64,000 bases of DNA from Rosa chinensis (Eukaryota > Streptophyta > Magnoliopsida > Rosales > Rosaceae). The stretch lies in NCBI RefSeq assembly GCF_002994745.2, contig NC_037091.1, positions 31,436,612-31,500,611 of the forward strand. Direction: 5' to 3'. The notes beneath the pieces were generated by a model. It worked only from the letters and a program-made list of their open reading frames with translations. It was not told the DNA's origin and made no database searches. Made by a program: the position numbers and the translations under genes. Numbering within the stretch: position 1 is the stretch's first letter; every line of letters begins with the position of its first letter. Positions 1-11,512 of this stretch are shown here, one piece after another.

Positions 1-169
1 ACCCGATCCCGCAGCAGCGACATGTCTTGGTCCAACTTGGCGAACTGTTCGTTCCGCTCCAAGTGCCGCTCAATGGCAACGTTCAGCTTGCCACAGGCGT
101 CCGCCGCATCGCAGTCGGCCTTTGTCAAGCGTCGCTCGACATCAGCCAACTTTTCCTGGGCCTTCCTCA

Positions 170-2119
170 ATTCCCTCTATAGGCCCGCCACCTCCTCCCT
201 GAGCTCCCGCTCAACCAGGGGCTGTTTCGATGCAGCATGGAACATCTCATGGAGCCCAACGGCGATGTGCCCAAAGGCTGTGCTGAAGGGCGATTCGCTG
301 ACGGCGGTCGAACGAACAATCCCCTCCAGGCCGCCGTACCCCAACCGCTCGCAGAGGTGATACAGGAAGTCCCGTTCACCGTCATTCAGAAACTCGGCGT
401 AGGCGGCAAATGAGTCCAGGCCGCTGGTACCCGCCGCTTTCGCCAAATCAGCGGTAACCTCTGGCAGAGCCTGCCTTGACTTCTTCGGCTGCTCCTGGGC
501 CCCGGTTATCTCCACTTCCTCCTCTTCTCCGCCCGAGTCGGGTTGACGGGGCTTTCGCTGCAGCGCCCGCGTGCTCCCAGCAGCCCTCGCACCCCCGTCG
601 GCGCCTCCAACCCCGCTATGGTCACACCCTTAGTTGGGCGCACCGCCTTCTTCGACACCCTGCGCCGTATTGCAGGTGCTCTCTCTTTCCGCGGCGCCAC
701 CTCGTTCGCTACGCCGATTCCCGCCTGAACAACAGGCAACCCGTCACCACCAAGATGGGAGTGGTGCGGCATTGGCAGCGGCACCGGAACCTCGGACGGG
801 CTCAGTGCCAGCGTCTCCGGGTTCACCACCGTCTTCTGAGCCGCTAGCCCGCATACATGGCTTCCAGGAAATTGTCGACCTCAGAGCGGTCCATAGCTTT
901 TGCAAAAGCGTCACGGCTCGCCTTGTTTCCCGGTGGGGTCTCTACAAAAATATATAATGGCAGGCCGGTTAGCATGAGGCAACCTCACAAAGGGTGCGGT
1001 AAAGCGGAGAGTACTTACCAACGGCACGCGTCAGCTGTTGAGCTACCAACAGCTCCCACCCGGTAAGGAGACCGAAGTCCAGTAAGTTGCGATTCCGCCA
1101 GCAACCCCTGATGCGTGCTACGCGGCACTCTTCCTCACGAGTCAGGCTGTCCCGCTGCACAAGAAAGGTCATTATCAGTACAAGTACGAGTACAAAAAAA
1201 AAAACCCCTCCAGTCGTGGTCAGCGGAGACAGCAAACAACCTCGGATGGGCTGAAACTCCGACTTAATTCTAAACGTCGGCTCCCCCTCGTTAGACACCG
1301 CTTGGTACTCCCACCCCGCCGTAGCAATGTAGAAGGAACCCCGCCAGTACGACATCGAGTCCCTCAGGTTCTCGATCAGCATGGGCGCTCCTTAGCGACG
1401 ACTGAGGTTTACTTGCCCTCTACAACCCTGGCGCTTCACGTACACCAGTTCGTAGAAGTGTAAAACCTCCGCCACGGTCGGTCCTTCGCAACCAGACAAC
1501 AGCCACACTAGTTCAGCGCCAGCAGTAACCGCCACATGTTGGGGCACACTTCCCAAAGGCGATGCCGAACTCGCACACCAGGATCTGTAGGTTGGGTACT
1601 AGCGGGAGGGTCACTCTCTCGCGGAATATAGCCTCGTGCACCGCGGCGTGGCCCGCTGGGAGGATCGAAGCTTTCTCTTCTACCGTCGGCGGACGTAGCT
1701 TCACCATGCGGGGCAACCGGAACACCCGCTCAGCAAGTTGACGGCAACAGCGGTCATCCTACCTCCCGCCTCGTCAACAGGGGTGCCATCCTTGAACACC
1801 CAGGCCGACTCCGTATCCTCCCCCGCTACACCTTCCCCCCAGCGGAACCGCTGGCGGCACTATTACTTTCTAGGCACTCTTCGTGCATAGTATGAGCAGC
1901 GGCAGCCTCCCCCGCCCTAGAACTCTCCGGACCCGATGCATGACCTATAGCTACGTCCCACTGAATGGTCTGTAGCGGCTCGACCTCTAGCGGTTCTGGC
2001 AGTGAGGTTCGTGCACGGGTAGACGGATGCAACGAGTCAATAAAATTTCTATCCGCCGCCCTGAACGACACTTCAGATCCAGAATCCTCACTGCTCGAAA
2101 TCTCTATGACGTCGGCCAT
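170..2119 (-). pseudogene. Antisense ORF of a gypsy element (Transposase_28-like protein), broken
   Basis: On the minus strand the reading starts at 2119 with an acidic-serine N terminus (MADVIEISSSEDS). It continues in pieces: 1513-1725 (basic start, then LPLVPNLQILVCEFGIAFGK), 969-1382 (LLDFGLLTGWELLVAQQL, and a YWRGSFYI segment), 506-829 and 177-515 (Q/E/L-rich, probably coiled coil). The segment with 'LPL...L..FGIA..' followed by PNMWR in another frame resembles the plant 'putative gypsy type transposon' family (Transposase_28). The pieces lie in different frames, separated by frameshifts or unrecognised introns, so I treat the gene as broken. Its biochemical role is unknown. The orientation is opposite to the LTR promoter at 3978. 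It could alternatively be a separate decayed element of the same family. Confidence 0.5.
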
Positions 2120-2893
2120 CCCAAAACCCTAAAACCCAAATCAGTTAGCTCACACAGGATCTAACCTATCCCTATATCAGTCAGTACCCAAGAACATCAA
2201 CAACACCCAACCCAGAAAATACCAAAACATGAACAAACGCACTCAAACCCAGATTCAACCATCTAGAAAATCCCTAAAAACCCCAATTCTGTCAAATACA
2301 GCAACCCATCCCCAAACCCACTCTCACATCCTCACAACACTTCAACAAAGGACGTACCACAGAAACACCCAAAAATCACCATGGCAGACACCCAATGAAA
2401 CAGGGAGATTAGTCAGAATACCAACCTCAACGATGGAGTCCCTGACAGCAGTGTGAGCACTTGTCTTCGGAGCCGGAGGTCGTCGGTTCTTCCACGCACG
2501 AAAACTCGGTAATATCGCTTCAACCTTTTTGCCCTATTTCAGACGCAGAAAGCTTGAAGACGACGAAGCACAGTTCAAAGTTTAGAGCAGTGTCAAATAT
2601 GCCAACTTCCCCCCCCCCTTTTATGTCAATGTCAAGCAGTCCTACGCCGTCCATTGAAAAACGACATCAACTGTCAGCCGTACACGTGTCTCACAACTAC
2701 AGTTACTCTCCGGATTAACCGAGGCATCGCCTCGGTTACAAAATCCATCATTACTCGACATTAATGGCGAGGAGATGGCTAGGCGGAGGAGACACACCTC
2801 CGCACCCTAACCCTTTAGGGGTTCGCCACGTGTCAACCACCATCAGACGAAGCGTCTGGTAGAAGCCACTACTGTTGGAAGGAGGGCGCCAGT

Positions 2894-3136
2894 CAGTATC
2901 GAAGTCACCGCTGAGCGAAACCCCGCTAGCAGAACTTCTCACTTCTCTTTCCAAGTATCGAAGTCACCGCTAAGCGAAACCCCGCTAGCGGAACTTCCCA
3001 CTTGTCTCTTTCCAAGTATCGAAGTCACCGCTGAGCGAAACCCCGCTAGCGGAACTTCTCACTTGTCTCTTTCCAAGTGTCGAAGTCACCACTAAGCGAA
3101 TCCCCGCTAGCAAAACTTCCACTTGTCAATTTGCAA
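2894..3136 (+). repeat. Four tandem ~60-bp repeats inside the gypsy LTR region
   Basis: Four units start near 2895, 2953, 3014 and 3075. Each begins aagtatcgaagtcacc, carries a gcgaaaccccgctagc core containing the palindrome cgctagcg, and ends in an acttgtctctttcc-type tail. The last unit is the most diverged. Such arrays are common in long gypsy LTRs and may hold promoter or enhancer sites; no function can be read directly. Confidence 0.85.
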
Positions 3137-3977
3137 GGGGCCGCCTCAGCTATACGTGGCACTGCCGGCATAACCCCCTCCATCTTGCAAACCCCGTACG
3201 TTGCTGAGCGCAACTTCGCTCAGTAACCACCACCGAACACGTCTACGCGACGCTATTTCCTGCTACATCCAGCGAGGGGTATCCGCCAACGGCGAATCCC
3301 GAGGCTACGCCTCACTCTGACAACGACCGCCACGCGGCGTTACAGTCAGATCGTCCTTAAGGGACACGGGGACTTGTCAACAGTCTACGACGACCCTGAT
3401 CAGGTACGTTGACCCCCGTCACTTGGGTACTAAGATTGGGCTAGCTACCCAACACCCTCTGCTCCGCGCATCTCCCCCTCAACAAACAATTTGCCGACCA
3501 TCCGGAGGTCTGTCTTGGCTAGGGAGTGGGGGACTCCCTGGCGGGCCTAGCAGGGGCCCACCCGGAACGGTATAAAGCGTTCGCTCAGTAAATCCATGGT
3601 TGACAATGCACTGACGCTAATTATGCTGTTGCAAGTCTAGCGGAAGTAACACTTCACACCGCCGATCAACTCCCCAACCAAGATTGCCCTCCTTGACTGG
3701 GGACTTGGGGGACTTGTACCTACATGTGCCAGAACGAGCATAATTAGCTATAATGAGCCACGCTCATTGTATCGCCAGAGGTACCAACTCCCACCAAAGG
3801 AGCGACCTGTGAAGGCACGGCCAGGCAGGCTACCGCTTGAGCCCTGGACCCCCCCAGATCACTGCTGACGCGCCGCCACACGCCGCGTCAAGACAGCATC
3901 AGAAGCTCCAGACACTAGGAATCGAAGCACATCAGTCCCACATCGGAAACAAGAAGAAGATCAGCCTCTTCCTCAAC

Positions 3978-3986
3978 TATAAAAGG
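3978..3986 (+). promoter_or_regulatory. TATA box of the gypsy LTR
   Basis: tataaaagg followed by a CT-rich stretch and, about 75 bases on, the gacttaggcatcgga block seen in many plant gypsy LTRs. It sets the element's transcription direction as plus. Confidence 0.6.
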
Positions 3987-4227
3987 TTCTCTCCTCTCTC
4001 CTCATTAATTACGTAATTACTACTCATTTATTGTTATGCTACCCGTATACAGTGACTGACTTAGGCATCGGAGCAGTGAAGACCGCCCAACGCGGTCTCC
4101 CTCTGACGCCCTGTCTATCGTGTTGCAGCAAACAGGAATCATCTAATCCTAGGAGTAGCGGTCCGCCCACGGGACCTGTGTTAAGCAAGGCATCGGCTAC
4201 CGCCGGACTTGAGCATCAACAACCACA

Positions 4228-4512
4228 TTGAACGTATTTAGTGATAATTATAGCTATAATCAAAGTAATTACTACATTTACGATATTCATTACAAGTTTT
4301 TGAATGATTTACGTATAAAACAATAAATGAGTACTTACTATGGTAATTTTTTTTTTTTAAGTACACATGTCAAATTATAAGTGGTTAACCTGTTGACCTG
4401 GATAACAGGTTTCACCAATTAATTTAATTTAATATATATTTATTAAAAAGTTGATGTATGACAAACATCAACATACCTTAGACTTCCCCATATATATATA
4501 TATATGATTTTT
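4228..4512. other. Intergenic, no gene seen
   Basis: AT-rich sequence with a short (TA)n run at about 4491-4504. No ORF or repeat with clear ends. Confidence 0.6.
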
Positions 4513-4899
4513 CTCAGGTGCGGACGTCCGTACTGAAATTTTGGTACGGATTTCCTGTTTTCGACCACTTTCCGGCCACATTTTTACATCTTAACCGTTC
4601 AGTTTTTAGGTCCTAGTGTATAGATCACCTCTGCAAATTTTCAGTCAATTTGGTGATCGTTAAGGCATCCAAAACTGCAATTTACACGAACGGACCGAAT
4701 CTGACGATCCGGAACCGTTCGTATTTATAATGGTAAATTGCAGTTTTTGATGCTTTAACAATCACCAAATTGGCTGAAATTTTTGAAGAGGTGATCTATA
4801 CATTATGACCTAAAAACTGAACCGTTAAGATGTGAAATTGTGATCGGAAAGTGGGGGAAAATAGGAAATCTGTACTGTCCACACCGTAGCCGGACTGTA
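4513..4899. mobile_element. Foldback MITE inserted in TA repeats
   Basis: The left arm (about 4513-4700) and right arm (about 4700-4899) are imperfect inverted copies. Examples are ggtgcggacgtccgtact on the left against the complement of agtactgtccacaccg-like sequence on the right, and shared aaccgttcagtttttagg and caccaaattgg blocks. The centre is itself palindromic around acgaacgg/ccgttcgt. Both sides are (TA)n tracts, so the target duplication cannot be resolved. No coding capacity. Superfamily not assigned. Confidence 0.75.
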
Positions 4900-5253
4900 T
4901 ATATATATATATATATTTTTTTTTTTTTTCCTTATGTACTAACAAGTCTTTGAACCTCTGTTGGGTGGGTTTCTTCTTTGCTTTGGACAATCGACAAATC
5001 AAGAGAGTAGTGGTGTGAATGAGTGAGCAGGAAGGATTGTTGAGTTTTTATGTTTTCAATAATTGTTTTGACAGTTATTTTTGGTTTTTCTCCTGGTGGT
5101 CAGTTAAATGACTAGGTGGCTTCTGATAGTTTAAGTAATTGTCTAATTTTGTTCTTCTATTGCTCCATCCATTCTATGAGTCATCAGTAGAAATCTGTAT
5201 TATGATCTGATGGATCTATGATTATTGTTGGACTGTTGTTGATTTGCACATGG
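4900..5253. other. Intergenic, no gene seen
   Basis: A (TA)n tract, a poly-T run and AT-rich sequence up to the solo LTR. Nothing codes convincingly. Confidence 0.5.
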
Positions 5254-5848
5254 TGTTGTAACATTTTAATGTTTTATTTATTATTGAAATTAAATTTGGG
5301 TGAATTTATTTTGTGTTTAAATTCTGAATTTATTTGTGTGCTTAAATTCTGAATTTATTTTGAATTTTATTTTGTAACTCATGGTGTTTTATTTTGATTT
5401 ATTTTAGTTTTAATTCTTGTAACCTATGGCTTTTGGTTACTATCCTATTAATGGTAGGGAGTGTCCTAAGAGCCTATAAATAGCACCATTTGTTGCATGC
5501 TCAAACAGATTATTGCTTTTACGTAATATTGTTACGAAACATTACTATTCGCCCATCAATTTTCTTTCCAAAATCCCCCAAAGTGTCTTGTGTGTTTTTT
5601 GGCCAAAGAAAGGTGTTCTTTTGGTGGAGCTTTGGGTTCCTTCAATTTTTGCAGATTGGTGGGAGTCACACAACTTATTGTTGGGCTGTTGTATCCTGGA
5701 GGGGACAAGTCAAGAGATTTCTGGTGCACCGGCATTGTTCCGCAGAGGGCTTGAATCTCCTTAAACAGAGCGAGATACCCGTGCCTCAGCCTATTGTCAA
5801 CGAGTTTCGCATATAGAAATTATAATTTTTATTGTAATTTCACCAACA
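5254..5848 (+). mobile_element. Copia-type solo LTR with perfect 5-bp target duplication
   Basis: Starts tgttgtaaca and ends caccaaca, flanked on both sides by catgg (5249-5253 and 5849-5853). It carries a plus-strand TATA (cctataaatagc near 5475). It has no internal coding region or second LTR nearby, so the element was reduced to one LTR by recombination between its LTRs. The 3' portion (gttgtatcctggagg near 5690) resembles the LTRs at 31997 and 35153, suggesting a related copia family. The 108-codon open frame at 5490-5816 is LTR sequence, not a gene. Confidence 0.85.
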
Positions 5849-5853
5849 CATGG

Positions 5854-7223
5854 AATTCAAAAGCATTTGATAGTAACCCGTGTGTTAATTTTCTTGTTGG
5901 TGGCAAAGTTAAACTTTAACCTCTTGCAGATTATCTTGGAGTTCTGCATAAATAGTTCTTGATTTAACTTTTTTTGCAATGGTTCATCATTAAATTATCA
6001 AACTTAATGAATGTCATTTAGGTGACAGCCTCTGTTTTTGTTGTATGTTCTCTTTTGTCCTATAGAAGCTAGCTATCCTGATGACTATAGTATTTTAGCC
6101 ACTACTAGTACTAAGTTTACGTACAATATGACAGTTGTTTAGATATAGTAAATTGGACAGATAAAATTAATAATGTTAATGTGTTGCAAGAGTACAAGTT
6201 GGGACTAGAACTTATTAGCTTCCTCGGTTCCTCCTCTCCATTACTTCACCTGTATACATATTTGTTGGCATGTAAGCTGCTGACTATTGAAACATTGATA
6301 TTCATTGAAGTGACCTGTGATGAAGAAATGTATATAAATCACTTGGCATAACACCTTAGCTCATTATTTTGGGTAAGTTACTCTTTTCTGGTTAGTAGAG
6401 GGTGAGTTCATATGTTGTAAGTTCATAATTTGTTGAATGTTTACTTGAGTCGTTATTTTGCTTCGCAATTTGGTTAACTTGGTTATGAAGATGAAACAAC
6501 TTGTTCATGTCAGACTTCACAAAATAGTTTGCAATCGTCATACTCTTTTTTTGTTATAGTCTGTTTCTGTCCAACTATTTTGGTTAGAGTAATTACTCTA
6601 GTTATTCTCTTTTGGAAGATTAATCTTCTAGCGTGCCTATAATTGAAGAAATCCACACATAATTAGAGTGAAAGTTTCTTATTTAAGTATTGTAGTGTTC
6701 TGATACAAACGGAATCATTTAGTTCTTGTCGAACTACATGGTAGTAATGATTGCAGGTAATGCAAAGGATACATTGAAGTACCTCTGTTAATCATCTAGG
6801 AAAGTTTATTAATTAGTTGGAATGGACTATTCTTGTAAGGTGCTTGTTCTCCTCACTGTTGTGTATATGGCGCGCAGTCTTCATTTGTTATTTTTTGAAG
6901 TCTACGAAGTTGCTTCTTGTACTTGTATATGTAGCCATACCAATGTATCATCTCTTTAAGAATTTGTAAGTGGAAGCCTCAAGAGGATGCAATAATTGTC
7001 TCTGGGAAGCAGATATATTCAGGTAAATTCCTCTTTTTAGTTTTTATACCACTTCTGTTTGAGCCCAAAAGTACAACTTCTACAGTTGCAGACTTGCAGA
7101 TATGTTCTTTTGTCCCTTTATACCTTGATAGTAAATGAGTTAATAATAATGACAGAATTTAATTGAATGTAAAAAATGATTGGAGCTCTAATGAATTTAA
7201 CCCGGTTAGGTCTGGGATAAAAT
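5854..7223. other. Intergenic, no gene seen
   Basis: About 1.4 kb of AT-rich sequence without a long open frame or repeat with clear ends. Confidence 0.5.
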
Positions 7224-7415
7224 TAAGTAGGGATTGTGCCTTCCTTGGGTGAAAGACCCTAAATCCGATTGGAGCTCGTGGATTCGAGCGGATAACTAAG
7301 TAGGGATTGTGCTTCCCTAGGGTGAAAGCCTAAATCCGATTGGAGCTCGTGGATTCGAACGGATAACTAAGTAGGGATTGTGCTTCCCTAGGGTGAAAGA
7401 CCCAAAACCCAATCG
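7224..7415 (+). repeat. Tandem repeat, 71-73-bp unit, about 2.7 copies
   Basis: Units start at 7224, 7297 and 7368, each opening taagtagggattgtgc and running through ggtgaaag, aaatccgattggagctcg and gattcgaacggataac. The third copy is partial. Adjacent sequence to about 7660 has a short open frame with no recognisable domain. This may be a fragment of an unidentified repetitive element. Confidence 0.85.
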
Positions 7416-8191
7416 GGAATCCGCTTGGTATGGGGTGTCCTTGGTGGCCTTAATCTGAGATTCCGCTTATACGAGGTGTTCTCGATGGCCTTAATTCGAG
7501 AAGTAGAGGGCCTAACTTTGGGAGTGGAATTGATGATGAAACTGCATATTTGTGACCTTATTTGTGACCTTATAGGTGGCAAGGCCAGATATGGTCAGAT
7601 CTTTGTGGATTTATGGATATCAAGACTAGGCATGGTCTTATCTGAATTGCAAAATTTGTGATATAAGTTTGAGCTTGCTCAAGTCATTGAGTAGCTTTTG
7701 GAAGACATGAAATATTAAGGCTGGGAATCCAACTGAAAAGACCATTCATGGTTCTTTAATGCTTGAATACAAGCTGGGCAGAGTCTTCATGGTCACCATA
7801 TGAGCTCATGATAATAATGGTTTGGCAGACTTCTCCCATATACTATTGATTGTAGATAAATAAGCTTGACAAGCATTTCACATTTATTCAAGTATTCCAT
7901 ATGGTTGAATACAAGTATTTTTTATTGTCGACCTCTTGCTTTGGTACATCTACCATAATGCATAAATAATTTATTTTTCCTTCATGGATAATCAACAATC
8001 ACGTGCGACTTTGATTGCTTTTGTGGGTTCATGTTCAATCATGGAAACGGTTACCTATATGAGCATTTTCTTGTCATGAACCTTATTTAACGAATATGAG
8101 AATATCCTTTTTGAATGACAAAAGCGGTAATACTAATCAGGTAAGAGATATATAAAGGGGGACTATATGATTCGCAACAACCTCCCTTTGC
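7416..8191. other. Intergenic, no gene seen
   Basis: AT-rich sequence after the tandem repeat. An open frame at 7425-7661 overlaps the repeat's end and has no recognisable motif. Confidence 0.4.
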
Positions 8192-8199
8192 ATTGCATG

Positions 8200-8796
8200 T
8201 AGGGCTGTCAATGGGTCGTGTCGGGTTGGGTTCGTGTCGGGTCAAGATATTTGTCGTGTTGCAAGATACAAACCCAAACCCAACCCATTTAATAATCGTG
8301 TCAAAAATCTAAACCCAAACCCAACCTATTTATTAAACGGGTTACCCGTTTCCAACCCGCTTAACCCATTTAACAAATAGGTTATGTCGTGTTAGACAAA
8401 ATGACCCATTTAAGGATTAACAATGCGACCCATTTAACTAAAAAAATGCATAAATTGATTAAATTCACTAAAAACTCCACAAGACGAATAATATAAATAA
8501 TTATATATATTCATAAATAATTAAATCCAATAATTATAAAGCAAAATATTTCAAATTATTTAATCTTATGATCAAATACTCCCAACGTCCAAAATTTCAA
8601 GAAGAAGTATAACATAATCGGGTTATACGGGTTCACTTCGTGTTGGGAGGTTGACCCGTGGCCGACCCATTTATTAAATGGGTCATGGCGGGTTGACCCA
8701 CGGCTGACCCGCTTTTTAATCGTGCGGGTTCAACCCGCTTTATTTCGTGCGGGTTTCGAGTCGTGTTATCGGGTCGTGTCGGAATTGACAGCCCTA
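8200..8796. mobile_element. hAT-type MITE with 8-bp target duplication
   Basis: Perfect terminal inverted repeats, tagggctgtcaa at the left and ttgacagcccta at the right, with attgcatg duplicated at 8192-8199 and 8797-8804. An 8-bp duplication and this type of terminus are typical of hAT elements. The interior is rich in gggttcgtgtcggg-like and complementary acccaacccat motifs and is partly foldback. No coding capacity, so it is non-autonomous. Its ends resemble, but differ from, those of the hAT element at 19000-23147. Confidence 0.9.
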
Positions 8797-8804
8797 ATTG
8801 CATG

Positions 8805-9448
8805 CTGCTAAAACTTTGTTACCAAAGTCTATAAGGAAGTTCGTATTACGTACTCTGGTATATTCAGCAAATTTGATTACCTTGAGATGATTAAACATAT
8901 TTTTTGGTCATGAATTCAATAAATAAACATGGTTGTAGGAGAGAACTTTTCTACCCTGCACGAGTCGTACAAACAGATTGTATCACCTCTAATGTGATAC
9001 CAAAGTGATTGTCACCTGCATGTGCAAGCAGAGTTTGACAAAAGAATATAGAGGGGTTTGACACAAAAGTGTATGATATCCCAAAACAAATCAAGTATAC
9101 CAAATAAATGCCAATATATTACTCGTTAAATGGGGGGGGGGGCACGGTGGTTTGCTCGTTAAAGAACAAGTGTACCCCGGATAAATGGAAATGTAAATGC
9201 AAATATATTACACCAATATATTATGAAAATAATTATCAGCGACCTGCTTCAAATTTCAAGGACGAAATTTTTAAACGGGGAGAGTTCGTAATACCCAGTA
9301 CTCGAAAATGAATAAAAGAATCAAGTGTTTAAATTAGTTACTTCTAGTTAATAAAGAAATTGACTACCATGGATTTGAAGCAATGTATATTCGAAGAAAT
9401 CAAATTGAATTCTATCTTCATATATGCTATATGGTTAGACCTTTAAGC
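8805..9448. other. Intergenic, no gene seen
   Basis: AT-rich with a run of G at about 9131-9142. A 67-codon open frame at 9108-9311 has no recognisable feature. Confidence 0.4.
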
Positions 9449-11507
9449 TGATACGCTAAAAGCAAGCGCATAATTTAATCCTGAAATGTCATCGTTAGTA
9501 TACAGTAAATAGGGATCGTTCTAATCCAGGGATTGAGGGTACATATGTCATTGTAAAACAATTAAAGAATTAATACAAATATAAATATAATATTTACAAA
9601 AATAAAACAAAGGATATATACAAAGTAAAGAAACAAGAGGGGTTTTATCATTAGGGTTTCAAAAATTAAAATTAAAAAAAATAAAGAAAATGTAAAAACA
9701 CATGTACAAGAATGAAACGTAAGAAACAAAGATCAAAACCAATTCCATATGATTAAACTCGATTCAAACCCTATAATTGATCATCTAGGTAATGAGAAAG
9801 AAGTTGATCATGTGAAACATTTGAAGCAAATGATTTCCCATATTTTACTTTCCTTTACTAATTAATCTAAATGAAAGCACCTACATCAATCCTATTAAAC
9901 ATGCAATCAAAGTCTAGAAAGCTAACTAATCAAAATATGTTCAACACAAGAAGCATAGAGAAAGCTTATCAACTTAAGTGCACAACCTAGTATGAATAAG
10001 TTCATCTATTTGCAATCCTCTTCAATTGAATTCGACCTTTGTCCAAAGCCTTTACTACTTGTGATTTAGGTTCACAAAACTATTAGGTGAATCGTTTACC
10101 TAAATCTAGCACTAATTACATGCATATATCCTAAGTTGGCCACCAAAGAACATAAACATATAAAAGTTTTATGTCAAGCAAATTCAATCGAACAAACTCA
10201 CATAAGCAACTTAGAATCACAATCATAGAATTCGAAAACTTTATTTAAACATAGAATTGGGCTTAAATTTTGCCCTAAACATTATTGTTAACTAGAAACA
10301 AGTTCCTACGAAATCAAACAAGGAAAACCAAAAGGTTACAAGGAAAAAAATTGAATTACACCGTGAGTAGAGATCGAGATGGAGAGCTTGAACGTTGGAC
10401 TCTTGAATCTTGGAAGCAAGTCTTCAAGGTGGATGATGGAGGATATGATCTTCACGGCTCCTTCTTCTTCCTCTCCTTGCTTGAAAACGTAGAACTTGAA
10501 ACTAGAGAGTGGAGAGAGAGAGAGCTTATGATGTTATGGAAGAATTTTTCTGAATGAAGAGGTGTGTGTTCTTGTGGTGTAGCATAGGGGGGTTTATATA
10601 AGGGGACGACCAAGCTTCATGATTCTTCTTTTAATTTCCCAAGGAATTAATTTGATAATGCCACACAGCTTTGATCAATCACGTAGCGCCACGTCAGCTC
10701 TGTTGTGTCATCCAACCAATCAAAAAGCTCCAAAATAAATCCCTAATATATTGTTGCCGAATTTTTTAGGATTATTTCTGATTTTATTCATAAATTTTGG
10801 CCAAATATCTAGGCATGAACCTAGACAATGTATTTGGACGCATTTTGGACCTTCTCTCCCTTAAATCTCTCCATGGCTTTATCCTTAATGTCCTCCCCTT
10901 GATTTTCTCTTGATTTTCACATTAATACTGCAGATTTTAATTCCTTAATTTTGGCCAACATATCTCAAGGGAATTGAGGAACGAATCTGGACTTGTTTTA
11001 AGCCTTATCTTGTTGCACAATCCCTTGAAACTCTCCCAAAATTTTCTCAACGTAATCTCCTTGATTTTCACATTGTCTCCATCATTTCCCATGGCAAAAA
11101 TCAGATTTAATATCTCAAAATATCTCCAACGTCATCTTCTCTTGATAATTCACAGCAATTAAGGATTTATTCTCCAAAAATCCCTCTTTGACGTTCACAA
11201 AACCCTAAATCCAATGGGCTTCCTCTATTTGCCAAAAATCCAAATTAATCCATAAGATTCTTGGGCCTCCATGTGTCATCTTCAAGACATAAGGTCTCCT
11301 AGTGCCTCCAGGAATCTTCTCCCAACGCCCTCTAGCTTTTCTTTCTCTTTTTGAGCTCATTTCAGCTTGTTTGCTCCATAGGACCTGAAAATAGAAACTA
11401 TTACTAAAAATAAAAGCTTTCCTAAACAAGAATGATTCATTTAAGGAAATAACTAAGTAAATATGAGAAAATAACAATTAAAACATCGCATTAAAATGCT
11501 CCTATCA
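9449..11507 (-). mobile_element. Solo LTR of the same gypsy family as the element at 59347
   Basis: On the plus strand it begins tgatacgctaaaagcaagc and ends aaaatgctcctatca. The LTR at 59347-61475 begins tgataagctcaaagcaagc and has the same end, and the two share many internal blocks. A TATA-like element (tatataaac on the minus strand, near 10590) gives minus orientation. Flanks taagc (9444-9448) and taacc (11508-11512) agree at 4 of 5 bases, a plausible aged target duplication. There is no internal region. Short open frames at 10285-10557 and 11205-11477 belong to the LTR. Confidence 0.8.
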
Positions 11508-11512
11508 TAACC

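Larger units (their letters stand above)
1..4227 (+). mobile_element. 3' part of a Ty3/gypsy LTR retrotransposon (Ogre/Retand-like), cut by window edge
   Basis: Seen: a plus-strand promoter and R-like region (TATA at 3978, then a leader containing gacttaggcatcggagca) close to an LTR-like end near 4227 (…caaccaca). Upstream lies a coding-type stretch on the opposite strand (170-2119). This stretch is much richer in GC than the rest of the window. Known: Ogre/Retand-type gypsy elements can carry an antisense ORF between pol and the 3' LTR. Inference: the plus-strand element lies mostly to the left of the window, and this is its antisense ORF plus 3' LTR. The LTR's 5' boundary and polypurine tract were not found with certainty; a start at tgtcaacag (3374), after a purine-rich stretch, is only a guess. 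Confidence 0.6.

Noticed and set aside
1..3900. Bacterial contamination, suggested by higher G+C
   Set aside because: Plant gypsy LTR features and a plant transposon-type protein explain the composition, and the sequence passes smoothly into AT-rich plant DNA.
3374..4227. Exact LTR call of 854 bp starting tgtcaacag
   Set aside because: No second LTR in the window to verify the start, so left as a guess.
5490..5816. 108-codon protein
   Set aside because: It lies wholly inside a solo LTR and has no domain.
7224..7415. CRISPR-like array
   Set aside because: Direct tandem units without unique spacers, in a plant nuclear context.
10285..10557. 90-codon gene
   Set aside because: Falls inside the solo LTR at 9449-11507, and its length is not remarkable there.
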